Shown here: one piece after another, positions 38,751-48,558 of the stretch | How positions within the stretch are numbered: the first letter of the stretch is position 1 | How the letters are laid out: each line of letters opens with the position of its first letter | From: Fischerella sp. PCC 9431 | GTDB taxonomy: Bacteria > Cyanobacteriota > Cyanobacteriia > Cyanobacteriales > Nostocaceae | Direction: 5' to 3' | Assembly: GCF_000447295.1 (NCBI RefSeq) | Contig: NZ_KE650771.1 | Location: 126,184-190,183 of the forward strand | DNA length: 64,000 nt | The notes under the pieces: model-generated | Database searches by the model: none | Told to the model about the DNA's origin: nothing | Seen by the model: the letters and a program-made list of their open reading frames with translations, nothing else | Position numbers and translations under genes: made by a program

Positions 38751-38900
38751 GAGTTTTAGATCAGGTTTCTGAGTTTTAGATCAGGTTTCTGAGTTTTAAA
38801 TCAGGTTTCTGAGTTTTAGATCAGGTTTCTGAGTTTTAGATCAGGTTTCTGAGTTTTAGATCAGGTTTCTGAGTTTTAGATCAGGTTTCTGAGTTTTAAA
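38751..38900. repeat. Seven and a half copies of a 20-bp tandem repeat
   Basis: Unit gagttttagatcaggtttct, with starts at 38751, 38771, 38791, 38811, 38831, 38851 and 38871, then a half unit. Copies are identical apart from one a-for-g change in one full unit. No spacers, so not a CRISPR array. Confidence 0.98.
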
Positions 38901-39014
38901 TTAGCTTCACAGGTGATAAAACAGATTTTACAGGCAAAAAAACGCTTTTAGTTCGTAAATCTCTTACCTGCGTCAAATTAATTAGAGTTGCTGCTGTTTT
39001 AGGCTCAAGCCATA

Positions 39015-39188
39015 GGGAGCATCCCAATTTTTTCAAAATACCGTAAAGCAAAGGGTTTAAACCCTTTGCTAATAGCGCAAGTCGTCTGAAGACAACTTCA
39101 TAAAATCAAACAGTCTGCTGAAGTAGACTTGAACTATGAGACTGCGATTTCAATCACAGGCGTTTTTTTGAGCATTTGGGATGCTCCC
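39015..39188. repeat. Hairpin element with 13-bp terminal inverted repeats
   Basis: gggagcatcccaa (39015-39027) and ttgggatgctccc (39176-39188) are perfect inverses. Inside is the dispersed repeat: gggtttaaaccc, ctaatagc, gtcgtctgaagacaac, agtctgctgaagtagact, actatgag, gcgattt. The interior closely matches the units at 61-660, while the ends differ from the element at 4973-5181. Confidence 0.85.
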
Positions 39189-39227
39189 AAGCCATAACGC
39201 ACCCTACAAAACGCAATTTGGAGTGAT

Positions 39228-40802
39228 TTAATCGCCGCTTTCTAGTCTTTTTTCTTCCTCTTCTTCCACGAGTTCTGCATTTCCCTGTAATGGTCTGACA
39301 ACTCGTGCGATCGCTTCCTGGATAAACGCCTTCATAAATTCATCACGGCGATTCAGTTGAAACTGGCGTTGTACAACTTCTGTCATCCCGCCATCGCCCC
39401 AATCTTGATCATTGCGAAAATATTCAATAAAGCTTTTACCAGCGATCCGTGTTAGATACGCAGCTGTCACACCTTGAATTGCTCTACCAATAATAAAAGT
39501 ACCAACATTGAGCTGCAAAGCCATAGAAAGTAACTCCAACGCACCCTTGACAATCCCTAAACCAGCAATTGTCTTCGCCAGAGACAGCGCCAATTCCCGT
39601 CCCCGTTCCATATTTAATTCACAGCCGTAAACTCTGCCAATTTCTACAACCATTTGGGCGTTGACAGCAGCCGTTGCTAGTAAATCTACCATTGGCAATG
39701 GTGTAACTGATACTACGCCTGCACCAATCCATTGAAACCGTTCTACAATTTTGTCAGCTTGGCGGCGACGCTGTCCATCAATAAGTTTTCGGGCTTCTTC
39801 TCCCAGCCGCAGCGATTGTAAGAGAATATTATCTGCAACTAAATCTTCACCTTCTGCCCGCAAAATTGCTGCCATCCGCCGCATTAAAGGTATAATTTCT
39901 GGTTCTGGTTGGAACATTTCGCCAGTTTCTAGCTGGGCGGGTTGGGGATTAGCAGAAATTGCCACGACGTCGCCAGCAGCAATAAACCCCCGCACTCTTT
40001 GGCGTAATCTGGCGAGAATGGCTTCTTTATCGTCTTCTGTATACAAGTCTGTTTTATTTAATACTAATAAAGAGCGTTTACCAATTTCTGCTAATGCTCG
40101 CAAAGGTTCGTATTCTGAACGTCTGAGGTCATTATCGACGACAAATAAAAGTAAATCTGCTGAGGTTGCGAGTTCTCTAGCTAGTTGTTCTCTCTCCGTA
40201 CCAGCTATCCCCGCTTCTAAAATTCCCGGTGTATCGGTAATTAAAATTTTGCGCTCTAGACCCCTTAAGCGCATACAATAGGTTTCTCCGACTGTGGTAG
40301 TTCCCATCGGTGCATCTACTCTACCCACCATCCGTCCTAAAATCGCATTTACCAAAGAAGTTTTACCAGCGCTACCAGTACCAAACACGACGACTTGAAT
40401 TTCACCTCGTTTGAGGTTCGCTTCAATTTCTCGCGATTTACTTAGCAAAGCTTGGCGTGCAACTTCATCTTGAATTTGGGCTACTTGTTGCTTGACAGCT
40501 TGCAGAGTCGAAGAAGCTGCTTCTGATTTGGCGGCGGGAATTTGCACTCGTTGGCGTTGTCTTTTCGCACGGCGCGATCGCTCTTCGCCAGCCTGAAGCA
40601 CTAGCACATAATAGATAAAGGCAGCGATTAAAGCACCAATTAAGACAATGATCAAAAACAGCAGCAAATTGCCCAAAAAGGGAGAATAGGACAATTGCCA
40701 ATAAAGCCGTGACAGAGAGTCAATCAGCCACAAGCAAAGTCCCAAAATGACGATTAGACCGACAATAAGCGTAACAATACGCGACAGAGGCATGGATGGC
40801 AC
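39228..40802 (-). CDS. Membrane-anchored DUF697-type GTPase
   Basis: 524 residues. Two N-terminal membrane helices (about 8-33 and 42-68), a charged linker, then an Era-like G domain: GTGSAGKTS (G1, about 141-149), TTT switch I, DTPG (G3, about 189), NKTD (G4, about 249) and ISAN (G5). The C-terminal DUF697 region (about 350-480) contains hydrophobic helices. The family is related to YcjF and common in cyanobacteria; suggested roles concern membranes or stress, without proof. The acidic tail is EEEEEKRLESGD. Confidence 0.88.
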   Translation of the reverse strand: MPSMPLSRIVTLIVGLIVILGLCLWLIDSLSRLYWQLSYSPFLGNLLLFLIIVLIGALIAAFIYYVLVLQAGEERSRRAKRQRQRVQIPAAKSEAASSTLQAVKQQVAQIQDEVARQALLSKSREIEANLKRGEIQVVVFGTGSAGKTSLVNAILGRMVGRVDAPMGTTTVGETYCMRLRGLERKILITDTPGILEAGIAGTEREQLARELATSADLLLFVVDNDLRRSEYEPLRALAEIGKRSLLVLNKTDLYTEDDKEAILARLRQRVRGFIAAGDVVAISANPQPAQLETGEMFQPEPEIIPLMRRMAAILRAEGEDLVADNILLQSLRLGEEARKLIDGQRRRQADKIVERFQWIGAGVVSVTPLPMVDLLATAAVNAQMVVEIGRVYGCELNMERGRELALSLAKTIAGLGIVKGALELLSMALQLNVGTFIIGRAIQGVTAAYLTRIAGKSFIEYFRNDQDWGDGGMTEVVQRQFQLNRRDEFMKAFIQEAIARVVRPLQGNAELVEEEEEKRLESGD

Positions 40803-40829
40803 AGGCTAACACAAAAAACAGAAAGCAAA

Positions 40830-40885
40830 TTCAGTTATCAGTTACCAGTGAACAGTTACCAGTTGATCACTGTTCACTGTTGACT
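40830..40885. repeat. AGTTATC / ACAGTTA / TGTTCAC heptamers
   Basis: Same class as the arrays beside pgl and rph. It sits in the divergent region between the GTPase and histidine kinase genes. Confidence 0.8.
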
Positions 40886-41058
40886 GACTTCATCTTGCTT
40901 CTAATATTAATTGTTTCAGTACTTTTCACCAGAGTATAAAGAAGTATGTTTTGATAAATTGAGAAAAATTTTTATATAAAATTATACTTTGCTACTAAAA
41001 ACAGGATCGTTTATACTCGAAACCTGCCAGATGGAAAACTGCAACATCTAATTAACTC

Positions 41059-42768
41059 ATGAGCCGATCATCTGAATTAAAACAGTCATCAGGACGTTAC
41101 TATAACTTGGTTAAACGAGTGTTCCATCGGCTGAGTATTCGACAAAAAATTATTCTTGGATATGGTCTGACCCTGGGAGTCGCAGTTTTAGGAACAACAG
41201 CAGGGTTATTAGTTGGCGCAAATTACTTCCAGAAAGCTAGATATCAAATGATCATAGCGGATGATGAAGGTCATTTATTTAGTAACTTACAAGGAGAACT
41301 ATCAGAAATAAAGTCCTATCAACAAGAGATTCTACCTTTGTTGAATAAAGCACCAATGCTGCTGCAAAAAACTTCTGAGTTCAAAACAAATTTGGCAGAA
41401 GCTGAAAGGTTGTTTTCTCAGTTAGAAGAAGTCAGTAAAAGCACATCACAAATAGAATTACAGGCGTTTCTCAAACAAAATCACGATACGATTAAGCTAT
41501 ATTTTCAGGAATTGCAAACACTTGTCGGTGAGATATTGCCACTTGCTTCTCAGCCACAGTCAGTAGACAAAGCACAGAAATTAATTCAACTATTTGCTCA
41601 AAGTCAAACTGCACTTGATTATTATGAATTTACCTATGAATTAAACAAGTTTGCAAAAACAGTTCGCGAATTCCAAGAAGAAGCTGATCAAGCCCAAAAT
41701 CAAGCGACTGTTTTGCAAGCTCAGATTATTATCAGTAGCATTCTACTGTCAACTGCGATCGCAGTGATTTTGGCGATTTACACAAGCGCTATTATTGTAC
41801 GTCCCTTGCAAACGTTAACTCAAGTTGCTCAACAAGTAACCCAAGAAAGCAATTTTGACTTGCAAGTATCCGTTACAACTAAAGATGAAGTTGGGACTCT
41901 CGCTGATTCTCTCAACCGATTAATTCAACAAGTTAAATATCTTTTAAAAGCACAAAATGCTGAGGCTGAAGAACGACTAATTCAAAGCGAAAAGTTGTCT
42001 AGTTTAGGGAGAATGATTGCTGGTATTGCTCATGAAATTAATAATCCTATAAATTTTATTTATGGCAACTTAGGCAGTGCCAAAACTTATATAAACGACT
42101 TATTTGATTTATTACAAATATATAAAACTGAATTTCCTCATCCTAACGAAGTAATTCGAGCGAAAGAAGAAGAGATTGATTTTGAGTTTATCACTGAAGA
42201 TTTACCAAAACTTCTAAAATCAATGGAATTTGGGGCAGAAAGAACGCGAGAAATCATTAGGAGTTTAAAAGATTTCTCTCGTTTAGATAGCAGTAAATCT
42301 CAGTCTGTGAATTTACATGCTTGCATCGATAGTACACTCTTAATTCTGCAAAATCGCCTGAAAAAAGGTATTCAAGTTGTTTGCAATTATGGAGAGATTC
42401 AACCTGTGACAGGTTACACAGGTTTACTATATCAAGTATTTATGAACCTGTTAATAAATGCCATTGATGCTTTAGAAGATAAAATGGATAAAGATAGACA
42501 ATTTGTACCTGTGATTACTATTAGTACAGAACTCATGAATAGTGATTGGGTAATGGTGCGAATAGCTGATAACGGGCCTGGTATTCCTAAAGAAAATCAA
42601 GATAAAATATTTGAAACTTTCTTCACAACAAAACCACGAGGTATTGGTACTGGTCTGGGATTAGCGATTACTCATCAGATTATTGTCGAAAAACACGGCG
42701 GTAAGCTGACTTGTAATTCTGAACTAAATTCAGGTACAGAATTTGCGATCGCCCTCCCGGTTGGTTAG
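41059..42768 (+). CDS. Membrane sensor histidine kinase (HAMP-HisKA-HATPase)
   Basis: 569 residues. TM1 about 31-55, an extracytoplasmic four-helix-type sensor (about 56-220), TM2 about 224-246, HAMP about 247-300, then HisKA with IAGIAHEINNPINF (His325), N-box FMNLLINAIDALED, G1 ADNGPGIP and G2 GTGLGLAI. All catalytic boxes are intact. The HEINNP form is typical of cyanobacterial kinases of this type. No response regulator adjoins, so it is an orphan kinase here; the signal is unknown. Confidence 0.92.
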   Translation: MSRSSELKQSSGRYYNLVKRVFHRLSIRQKIILGYGLTLGVAVLGTTAGLLVGANYFQKARYQMIIADDEGHLFSNLQGELSEIKSYQQEILPLLNKAPMLLQKTSEFKTNLAEAERLFSQLEEVSKSTSQIELQAFLKQNHDTIKLYFQELQTLVGEILPLASQPQSVDKAQKLIQLFAQSQTALDYYEFTYELNKFAKTVREFQEEADQAQNQATVLQAQIIISSILLSTAIAVILAIYTSAIIVRPLQTLTQVAQQVTQESNFDLQVSVTTKDEVGTLADSLNRLIQQVKYLLKAQNAEAEERLIQSEKLSSLGRMIAGIAHEINNPINFIYGNLGSAKTYINDLFDLLQIYKTEFPHPNEVIRAKEEEIDFEFITEDLPKLLKSMEFGAERTREIIRSLKDFSRLDSSKSQSVNLHACIDSTLLILQNRLKKGIQVVCNYGEIQPVTGYTGLLYQVFMNLLINAIDALEDKMDKDRQFVPVITISTELMNSDWVMVRIADNGPGIPKENQDKIFETFFTTKPRGIGTGLGLAITHQIIVEKHGGKLTCNSELNSGTEFAIALPVG

Positions 42769-42777
42769 AGACAAAAC

Positions 42778-42970
42778 AATTAAAAATTAAAAATTAAAAA
42801 TTAAAAATTGCGAAGAGAAGGGGGACAAGGGAGACAAGGGAGACAAGGGAGACAAATCAAGTCAAAAGTCAAAATTTAAGAACTCATCCCCAATCCCCGC
42901 TCCCCGTTCCCCGTTCCCTGTTCCCTGTTCCCTATCCAATGACTATTGACTATTGACCATTGACCCTTGA
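42778..42970. repeat. Mixed short tandem repeats
   Basis: (aaaaatt)n, then gggagacaag units, then ccccgttcc units, then ttgacta/ttgacca heptamers, in succession between two rightward genes. Confidence 0.85.
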
Positions 42971-43011
42971 AAATTTGGTTTTGTTGTCGTGAGTATCAAG
43001 GAAAAAAGCTT

Positions 43012-43527
43012 ATGGGACTTTTTGACCAGGTTATTAATGCGATCGCTAATCCTAACCAGCAAGGTAGTGCAGGACAATTGGGTGATATTGTTAATACTGT
43101 ACAGCAGCTAAGTAATGCTACTGGTGCAGACCCTTCTACTATGCAATCAGTTGTTGGGATTGTGGGTAATTATGTACGTTCTGCTTTGCAAGAAAAGCAA
43201 GCTAGTGGTGGTACTGAAGAAGCGCAAGCTGTTGTTAATCAATACAGTGGGACTTCTCCCAATCCCCAAGCTGTCAACTCTCTATTTTCGCTAGGAATGC
43301 AACAGCAGGTAGCTGAAGTTGTTTCGCAGCGCACAGGTTTAGATGCTGGGATGATTCAACAACTACTACCAATGTTGGTTCCTATTGTCCTGAATTTCTT
43401 GAAAACTGGTGCAAGTTCCCAAGCTGGTGGAAACTCTGTCTTGAATTCTTTCCTAGATGCTGACAATGATGGTGATGTCGATATTGCTGATGCTATGCAG
43501 ATGGCAACTAGATATTTAGGAAGATAG
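43012..43527 (+). CDS. DUF937-like protein with C-terminal EF-hand loop
   Basis: 171 residues from ATG 43012 (MGLFDQVINAIANPNQQ), chosen because the frame's earlier start at 42967 adds 15 residues derived from the repeat region and lacks a domain match. Gln/Ala/Val-rich helical body with LLPMLVPIVLNFLK typical of DUF937. The C-terminus carries DADNDGDVDIADAM, a canonical Ca2+-binding EF-hand/dockerin-like loop. Function unknown. Its own terminator follows at 43546. Confidence 0.78.
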   Translation: MGLFDQVINAIANPNQQGSAGQLGDIVNTVQQLSNATGADPSTMQSVVGIVGNYVRSALQEKQASGGTEEAQAVVNQYSGTSPNPQAVNSLFSLGMQQQVAEVVSQRTGLDAGMIQQLLPMLVPIVLNFLKTGASSQAGGNSVLNSFLDADNDGDVDIADAMQMATRYLGR

Positions 43528-43545
43528 GTATTTTATTTATCCACA

Positions 43546-43593
43546 ACTCATAAATGATCGTACATAAAAACGATTATTTGTGAGTCTTTTTTA
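43546..43593 (+). terminator. Intrinsic terminator of the DUF937 gene
   Basis: actcataaatgatcgt / acgattatttgtgagt stem (16 bp with two G-U type mismatches), then ctttttta. Confidence 0.85.
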
Positions 43594-44118
43594 TTGGGGT
43601 ATTAAGTAATCAAGCAAACCTGATCTCATATAGGATTCATATTTGATTTTTGAACAAATATGTAGGATGTGTTGTCGCGCAGCGCAACGCATCAAAGCCC
43701 AGAATACTGTGCGTTACACTTCGTGGTAACGCACCCTACATATACTACATATACTTAGATTCTTTCAGAAATCAAATCAGATTCCTATAACTGAGAAAAA
43801 TCAATCAAACCTGATTCTGATATGTACAAGAAATAATAGCTTGGCATATAAATTTAGCCAAGCATATAACATCAATAATTATCAGCTGGGAGATGTAATT
43901 CTTTATTAAGATATAGCCATAAAAGCAGATAATTCTGTTCATTAAGAACAAAATAAGTTAGTCATTTGTCATCATTCACTTATTTTTTGTAAACAATCAA
44001 TGACAAATGACTAATGACTAATGACTAATCATTCCTTGATGGTACAGGATAGAAGATTTATCCGTGGAATAAATCCAAAATCCAAAATCCAAAATCCAAA
44101 ATCAAATGACCTGATATT
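43594..44118. other. Repeat-rich spacer
   Basis: Holds an imperfect inverted structure at about 43660-43745 (tgtaggatgtg..gcgcaacgc and gcgttac..caccctaca), tgactaa heptamers (about 43995-44030) and aatccaaaatccaaa repeats (about 44070-44100) just before the next start. No gene. Confidence 0.75.
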
Positions 44119-45147
44119 ATGAGTCAATCTTCCAAACCAAGCTTTTGGCAAAACTTAAATAACTCGACTCTGCTGCGCTTATTGTTGATTTTTGCCTGTG
44201 GTTGGGCGCTTGTGATCCTAATTAGTTACTTTTATAACGTGATCGCGATTTTTACCACAGCTGCGATTATTGCTGCATTGCTAAATTATCCTGTTCAGTG
44301 GTTATCTCGTTATATTCCTCGCGGATTAGCAATTACTATCACATTCTTAGGCGCTGTTGTTATTTTAATTGCCTTGGTAACTGCTTTGGGGCTAGAGGTG
44401 TTAAATCAAGGACAAAGTTTAGTTGATCGCATCACTCAAGCAGTCAAAACACAAGATCTATTACCCCTCAAAGAATTGATTGGCAACCTGAATCTGGCAA
44501 GGCTTTTACAAACTCTGCAAACTGGTTTAATATCTGGACTAGGAATTGCTCAAAATATATTCTCTAGCATTTTTACATTGATTTTTCTCGCCGTTATCAG
44601 TCTTTATATGCTCATAGATGGCGAAAAAGTTTGGTTGTATAGTTTACAGCTGATTCCCGCTAATTCACGCGATCGCTTTGCTACGACTTTTAAAAGCAGT
44701 TTCTTGGGGTTTCTGCTGGGACAGTTGTTGTTAATATTATTCCTATCAATTGCGAGTTTTATTGTCTTTTTAATCTTGGGAGTCAACTATGCGCTATTTT
44801 TAGCACTGATTGTTGGTATTTTAGATGCCATTCCTGGTATTGGTGCAACACTAGGAGTATTAACTATTACTGTATTAGTTCTTGCATCTCAAGGCTGGGT
44901 AGTTGCAGTTCAAGTTGTCATTGCTTGCATAATTCTTCAACAAATTCAAGATAATTTTATCAGTCCCAAAGTCATGGGTAATACTTTAGAAATTAGTCCA
45001 GTATTACTATTTTTAGCTCTATTTATTGGTGAGCGAGTTGCTGGTTTACTGGGTATATTTCTATCGATTCCCATTGCGGGGATGATTGCTGCTTGGTTAA
45101 GAACAGGAGAAAATGCACAGCAATCTTTACCAGAGCGATCGCCATAA
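44119..45147 (+). CDS. AI-2E/PerM-family transporter
   Basis: 342 residues with seven or eight membrane helices. Family markers: ALLNYPVQWLSR near 55, LGVNYALFLALIVGILDAIPGIGATLG (split: LGVNYALFLAL and LDAIPGIGATLG, about 222-245), and QQIQDNFISPKVMGNTLEISP (NFISPKVMG near 276). The family exports diverse small molecules and in a few cases Na+/H+; substrate is not predictable. The downstream DUF1400 gene starts 29 bp after its stop. Confidence 0.88.
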   Translation: MSQSSKPSFWQNLNNSTLLRLLLIFACGWALVILISYFYNVIAIFTTAAIIAALLNYPVQWLSRYIPRGLAITITFLGAVVILIALVTALGLEVLNQGQSLVDRITQAVKTQDLLPLKELIGNLNLARLLQTLQTGLISGLGIAQNIFSSIFTLIFLAVISLYMLIDGEKVWLYSLQLIPANSRDRFATTFKSSFLGFLLGQLLLILFLSIASFIVFLILGVNYALFLALIVGILDAIPGIGATLGVLTITVLVLASQGWVVAVQVVIACIILQQIQDNFISPKVMGNTLEISPVLLFLALFIGERVAGLLGIFLSIPIAGMIAAWLRTGENAQQSLPERSP

Positions 45148-45176
45148 TTCATACACAAATATCTTTAAAATATATA

Positions 45177-45743
45177 ATGTTACCTGTTAAATTAACTTCT
45201 TACTTAATTTCCACAGTAATTTGTGTTACTTGTAGCACTGTAATCACAGGATTTGACATCAAACCTGCTATTAGTGCAGAAAATATTTATTTACCGATTG
45301 GGTCTACAAATTTACGTCTATCAGTTAAATCTTTAGAAGTTTTTGCCAAACAAGGTCGAATTACCAAAGAATTTGAGTTTTTCGCTCAACAACTCAAACC
45401 CGAAAAACTACAAACTCTTCGCAATCTATTGCTGTATAAATTTAATACTAATCCTGTCGCAATTTCCAAACTAACCTATTCTCCAATTGGAGAAGAATAC
45501 ATACGCCAATATGGTGCTATTATCAAGACACGAACAGGTCAAAATGGTTTTTATGCTATCCGTTCAGCTTTATTAGTAGCAGCAGCAGACCCAGAAGGAT
45601 TAACAGGATTAACTTTTATACGTCACTTTCCTACAGATATTCAAATTAGTGTCAAAGATTTTTTAGAACTGTTGGATGAACTAAGCTATATTACAAGTTC
45701 TCAACAATCACAGCCAATGACAATCTTTCTCGGTGCGTTATAG
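45177..45743 (+). CDS. Secreted DUF1400-domain protein
   Basis: 188 residues from ATG 45177 (MLPVKLTSYLIS), which gives a clean signal peptide ending near PAISAEN; the frame is also open upstream inside the transporter gene. The body matches DUF1400: LRLSVKSLEVFAKQGRI, LRNLLLYKFNTNPVAISKLTYSPIGEEYI, then a GFYAIRSALLVAAADPEG-like helix (here RSALLVAAADPEG). In larger proteins this domain precedes an alpha/beta hydrolase; here the hydrolase part is absent. Probably periplasmic. Confidence 0.75.
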   Translation: MLPVKLTSYLISTVICVTCSTVITGFDIKPAISAENIYLPIGSTNLRLSVKSLEVFAKQGRITKEFEFFAQQLKPEKLQTLRNLLLYKFNTNPVAISKLTYSPIGEEYIRQYGAIIKTRTGQNGFYAIRSALLVAAADPEGLTGLTFIRHFPTDIQISVKDFLELLDELSYITSSQQSQPMTIFLGAL

Positions 45744-45822
45744 CAACGCTTAACGCACCCTACAATTTAAGGTTTACTTTATAAATCAAATCGTCTCTAA
45801 AGTGACAAAAGCGGTTAATCAC

Positions 45823-46446
45823 TTAGCCAACAGCAACTTTACTCCAACTCAAGTACGGTAATTTCGCCGCCGTCGCCTGAATTTGATCTGTGTGGGCTAC
45901 TAATTGACCACAAGCATCCCAAGTACCAGAAACAAACATATTTTTCGCACCTTCTCCAATTGAGATGGGAGCAGAAAAATTACCACATTGTACCTGCATG
46001 GTTTCTAAATTTACTGTCACGGCTGCTTGGGGATTGGCAGCGATAATTTCTTGCAGTTGTTTGACGGTGGTAGAATCAGCAGTAACGCAGGGAATGCCCA
46101 TCGCTACACAGTTACCAAAAAAGATTTCGGCAAAGCTTTCACCTACTAATGCTTGAATACCCCATTTCGCGATCGCTTGGGGTGCGTGTTCTCGTGAGGA
46201 ACCACAACCAAAGTTACGGTTAACGACTAAAACCTTTGCGCCTTGATACTGCGGTTGATCAAAAGCATGTTTTCCTTTGAGTGCAGTGCGATCGTCAGCA
46301 AATACATGTTCGCCCAAACCATCAAAGGTAACACAGCGCAAAAAACGGGCAGGAATGATGCGGTCAGTATCAATGTCATCACCTACCAAAGAAATACCAC
46401 TTCCGGAAACAGCTTTTACTTCGCTTACCATAAAATTCTCACTCAA
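45823..46446 (-). CDS. leuD: 3-isopropylmalate dehydratase small subunit
   Basis: 207 residues. [14 protein letters not shown] (about 23-36) and [13 protein letters not shown] (about 75-87) are the swivel-domain signatures of the LeuD/aconitase family. With LeuC it isomerises 2- to 3-isopropylmalate in leucine synthesis. It lies downstream of leuC on the same strand, separated by 163 bp of G-rich repeats. Confidence 0.95.
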   Translation of the reverse strand: MSENFMVSEVKAVSGSGISLVGDDIDTDRIIPARFLRCVTFDGLGEHVFADDRTALKGKHAFDQPQYQGAKVLVVNRNFGCGSSREHAPQAIAKWGIQALVGESFAEIFFGNCVAMGIPCVTADSTTVKQLQEIIAANPQAAVTVNLETMQVQCGNFSAPISIGEGAKNMFVSGTWDACGQLVAHTDQIQATAAKLPYLSWSKVAVG

Positions 46447-46609
46447 TTAAGGGAAAAGGGATTGGGGATGGGGAATCAGGGATTGGGAATCGGGGATTGG
46501 GCATGGGGCATTGGGAAGAGACGTGGTGACGCTGAGAGTAGGAGACGCGGTGAATCAATCAAAAATATTCGACGTGTCCCCGTGTCCCCGTGTCCCCGAT
46601 TCCCGATCA
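46447..46609. repeat. G-rich and C-rich short repeats between leuC and leuD
   Basis: gggattg/gggaatc units, gacgctgagag text, then cgtgtcc/ccgtgtc units. It interrupts an operon-like gene pair. Confidence 0.85.
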
Positions 46610-48013
46610 TTAGAACAACTCGCGCACATCGAAAACTTCGCCTTTCACCGCCGCAGCCGCTACCATTGCTGGACTCATTAACAAAGTGCGACCAGAAGCA
46701 GAACCTTGGCGACCTTTGAAGTTACGGTTAGAAGAAGAGGCGCTGAGTTGCTGTCCTTGGAGTTTGTCGGGGTTCATGGCTAAACACATCGAACATCCCG
46801 CTTCACGCCATTCAAAACCTGCGGCTTGAAAGATTTTATCTAGCCCTTCTGCTTCAGCTTGTTGTTTTACCCGTTCCGAACCAGGGACAACAAAGGCTTT
46901 GACTCCCTCAGCAACTTGACGCCCTTTAGCAACTTTGGCTGCTTCTCGCAAGTCGCTAATTCTACCATTGGTACAGCTACCAATAAAGCAGACATCAACT
47001 TTTGTACCTTGGATAGGTTGACCAGGAGCTAGATCCATGTATGTGTAAGCTTCTTGGGCAATTTGGCGGTCTTCTTCTGCTAATTGTTCGGCGGAGGGTA
47101 CGAACTGGTTAACGCCGATACCTTGACCGGGTGTAATACCCCAAGTCACAGTGGGAGGAATTTCGGCGGCGTCAAATACTACAACGTCATCATACTCAGC
47201 ATCAGCATCACTCTTGATTGATTCCCACCAAGCAATTGCTTTCTCCCAATCTGTGCCTTTGGGAGCAAAGTCTCTACCCTTGAGGTATTCGTAAGTGACT
47301 TGATCTGGATTTATGTAACCGCAACGCGCCCCACCTTCAATGGACATATTACAAACGGTCATCCGTTCTTCCATGTTCATTTGCTCAAAAGTAGTACCTG
47401 CGTATTCGTAGGCGTAGCCCACACCACCTTTGACACCGAGAGTACGAATGATATGGAGGATGACATCTTTGGCGTATACACCTGGTTGGAGAGTACCGTT
47501 AACTTCGATTTTACGGACTTTGAGTTTAGATAAAGCCAGGGTTTGGGAGGCGAGAACGTCGCGGACTTGGCTAGTACCAATACCAAAAGCGATCGCACCA
47601 AATGCACCATGAGTTGAAGTGTGGCTATCTCCACAGGCGATCGTCATTCCTGGCTGGGTAAGTCCTTGTTCTGGTGCAATTACATGCACAATACCCTGAT
47701 TGCCAGAACCGATATTATGGAAGGTGATGCCATTTTCTTGACAGTTATGCTCTAGGGCTTGCATCATTTCTTCTGCTAGCGTATCAGCAAAAGGACGTGC
47801 CTGATTGGTGGTTGGTACAATATGGTCTACCGTTGCGATCGTCCGTTCTGGAAACAATACCTTTAAACCCCGTTCCCTCAACATAGCAAAGGCTTGAGGA
47901 CTAGTAACTTCATGAATCAGGTGTAGTCCTATTAATAGTTGTGTCTGTCCTGAAGGAAGTGTACCAACAGTGTGTAAGTCCCAAACTTTGTCAAAAAGTG
48001 TACCTTTGCTCAT
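46610..48013 (-). CDS. leuC: 3-isopropylmalate dehydratase large subunit
   Basis: 467 residues from ATG 48013 ([14 protein letters not shown]), the family start. [20 protein letters not shown], here cited as [12 protein letters not shown], and the 4Fe-4S cysteines in [14 protein letters not shown] and [12 protein letters not shown] are intact. It forms a heterodimer with LeuD. The residues upstream of 48013 in the frame are in a HIP1-containing leader and are not conserved in the family. Confidence 0.96.
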   Translation of the reverse strand: MSKGTLFDKVWDLHTVGTLPSGQTQLLIGLHLIHEVTSPQAFAMLRERGLKVLFPERTIATVDHIVPTTNQARPFADTLAEEMMQALEHNCQENGITFHNIGSGNQGIVHVIAPEQGLTQPGMTIACGDSHTSTHGAFGAIAFGIGTSQVRDVLASQTLALSKLKVRKIEVNGTLQPGVYAKDVILHIIRTLGVKGGVGYAYEYAGTTFEQMNMEERMTVCNMSIEGGARCGYINPDQVTYEYLKGRDFAPKGTDWEKAIAWWESIKSDADAEYDDVVVFDAAEIPPTVTWGITPGQGIGVNQFVPSAEQLAEEDRQIAQEAYTYMDLAPGQPIQGTKVDVCFIGSCTNGRISDLREAAKVAKGRQVAEGVKAFVVPGSERVKQQAEAEGLDKIFQAAGFEWREAGCSMCLAMNPDKLQGQQLSASSSNRNFKGRQGSASGRTLLMSPAMVAAAAVKGEVFDVRELF

Positions 48014-48558
48014 ACTTGAACCTGTTTTAAGCGATCGCATTTTTTAGATGGTATCAAAAATAGTCAATCAATCACCGATAAGCGAAATGCTTATGGCGAG
48101 GGCTTTTTATTACCTTTCTGAAATTTAAAGGCTACAGTTTGATTACGCGTATTACCTTAATCACTACAATAAAGAAGTTAGTTAATAATGTCCAATATAT
48201 TTTAGTCTTATAACTGATACGTAAAAAATATGAAGCTAGGTACACTTTTTTCTTTTCCCTCTTTGTTGTTCTCTCCTCCCGCTCTTCACGAGTAAGTTCA
48301 CCGAATCAAACCGAATTTCCATATATAGTAAATACTCCTGATAACTACTAGTGAAATTTAAGTAGTTACCAGGAGTTATGACTATATTCTGGAGAAAATA
48401 TTTGACAAAGTTGACTGTTGTAACATTCAGTTAATTTACAGCGATCGCACCTACAATTTTCCACAAACTTTGGTGCTGAGAATTTGAAATGATGCAAAAC
48501 AAGATAGCAATATCAACAAAATTGTCAGTCCGTTGTAGCTAGAAAATTGTTTTGTAAT
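48014..48558. other. Spacer with one strong hairpin
   Basis: Between two leftward genes. Contains the leuC promoter region and a 16-bp stem with one mismatch at 48334-48376 (actcctgataactact / agtagttaccaggagt). The hairpin lacks a clear T-run but may end the transcript of the gene at 48559. No ORF. Confidence 0.6.

Larger units (their letters stand above)
38381..39227. other. Repeat-filled spacer
   Basis: About 850 bp with no gene. In order: a fragment of the dispersed repeat (ggggctaatagc, agtcagct/agctgact hairpin about 38468-38500), two HIP1 sites, an inverted cgcacca/tggtgcg pair (about 38690-38730), the 20-bp tandem array (38751-38900), and a full hairpin element with terminal repeats (39015-39188). 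Both flanking genes are leftward. Confidence 0.8.

Noticed and set aside
38751-38900. Possible CRISPR array
   Set aside because: The 20-bp units are head to tail with no spacers and there are no cas genes.
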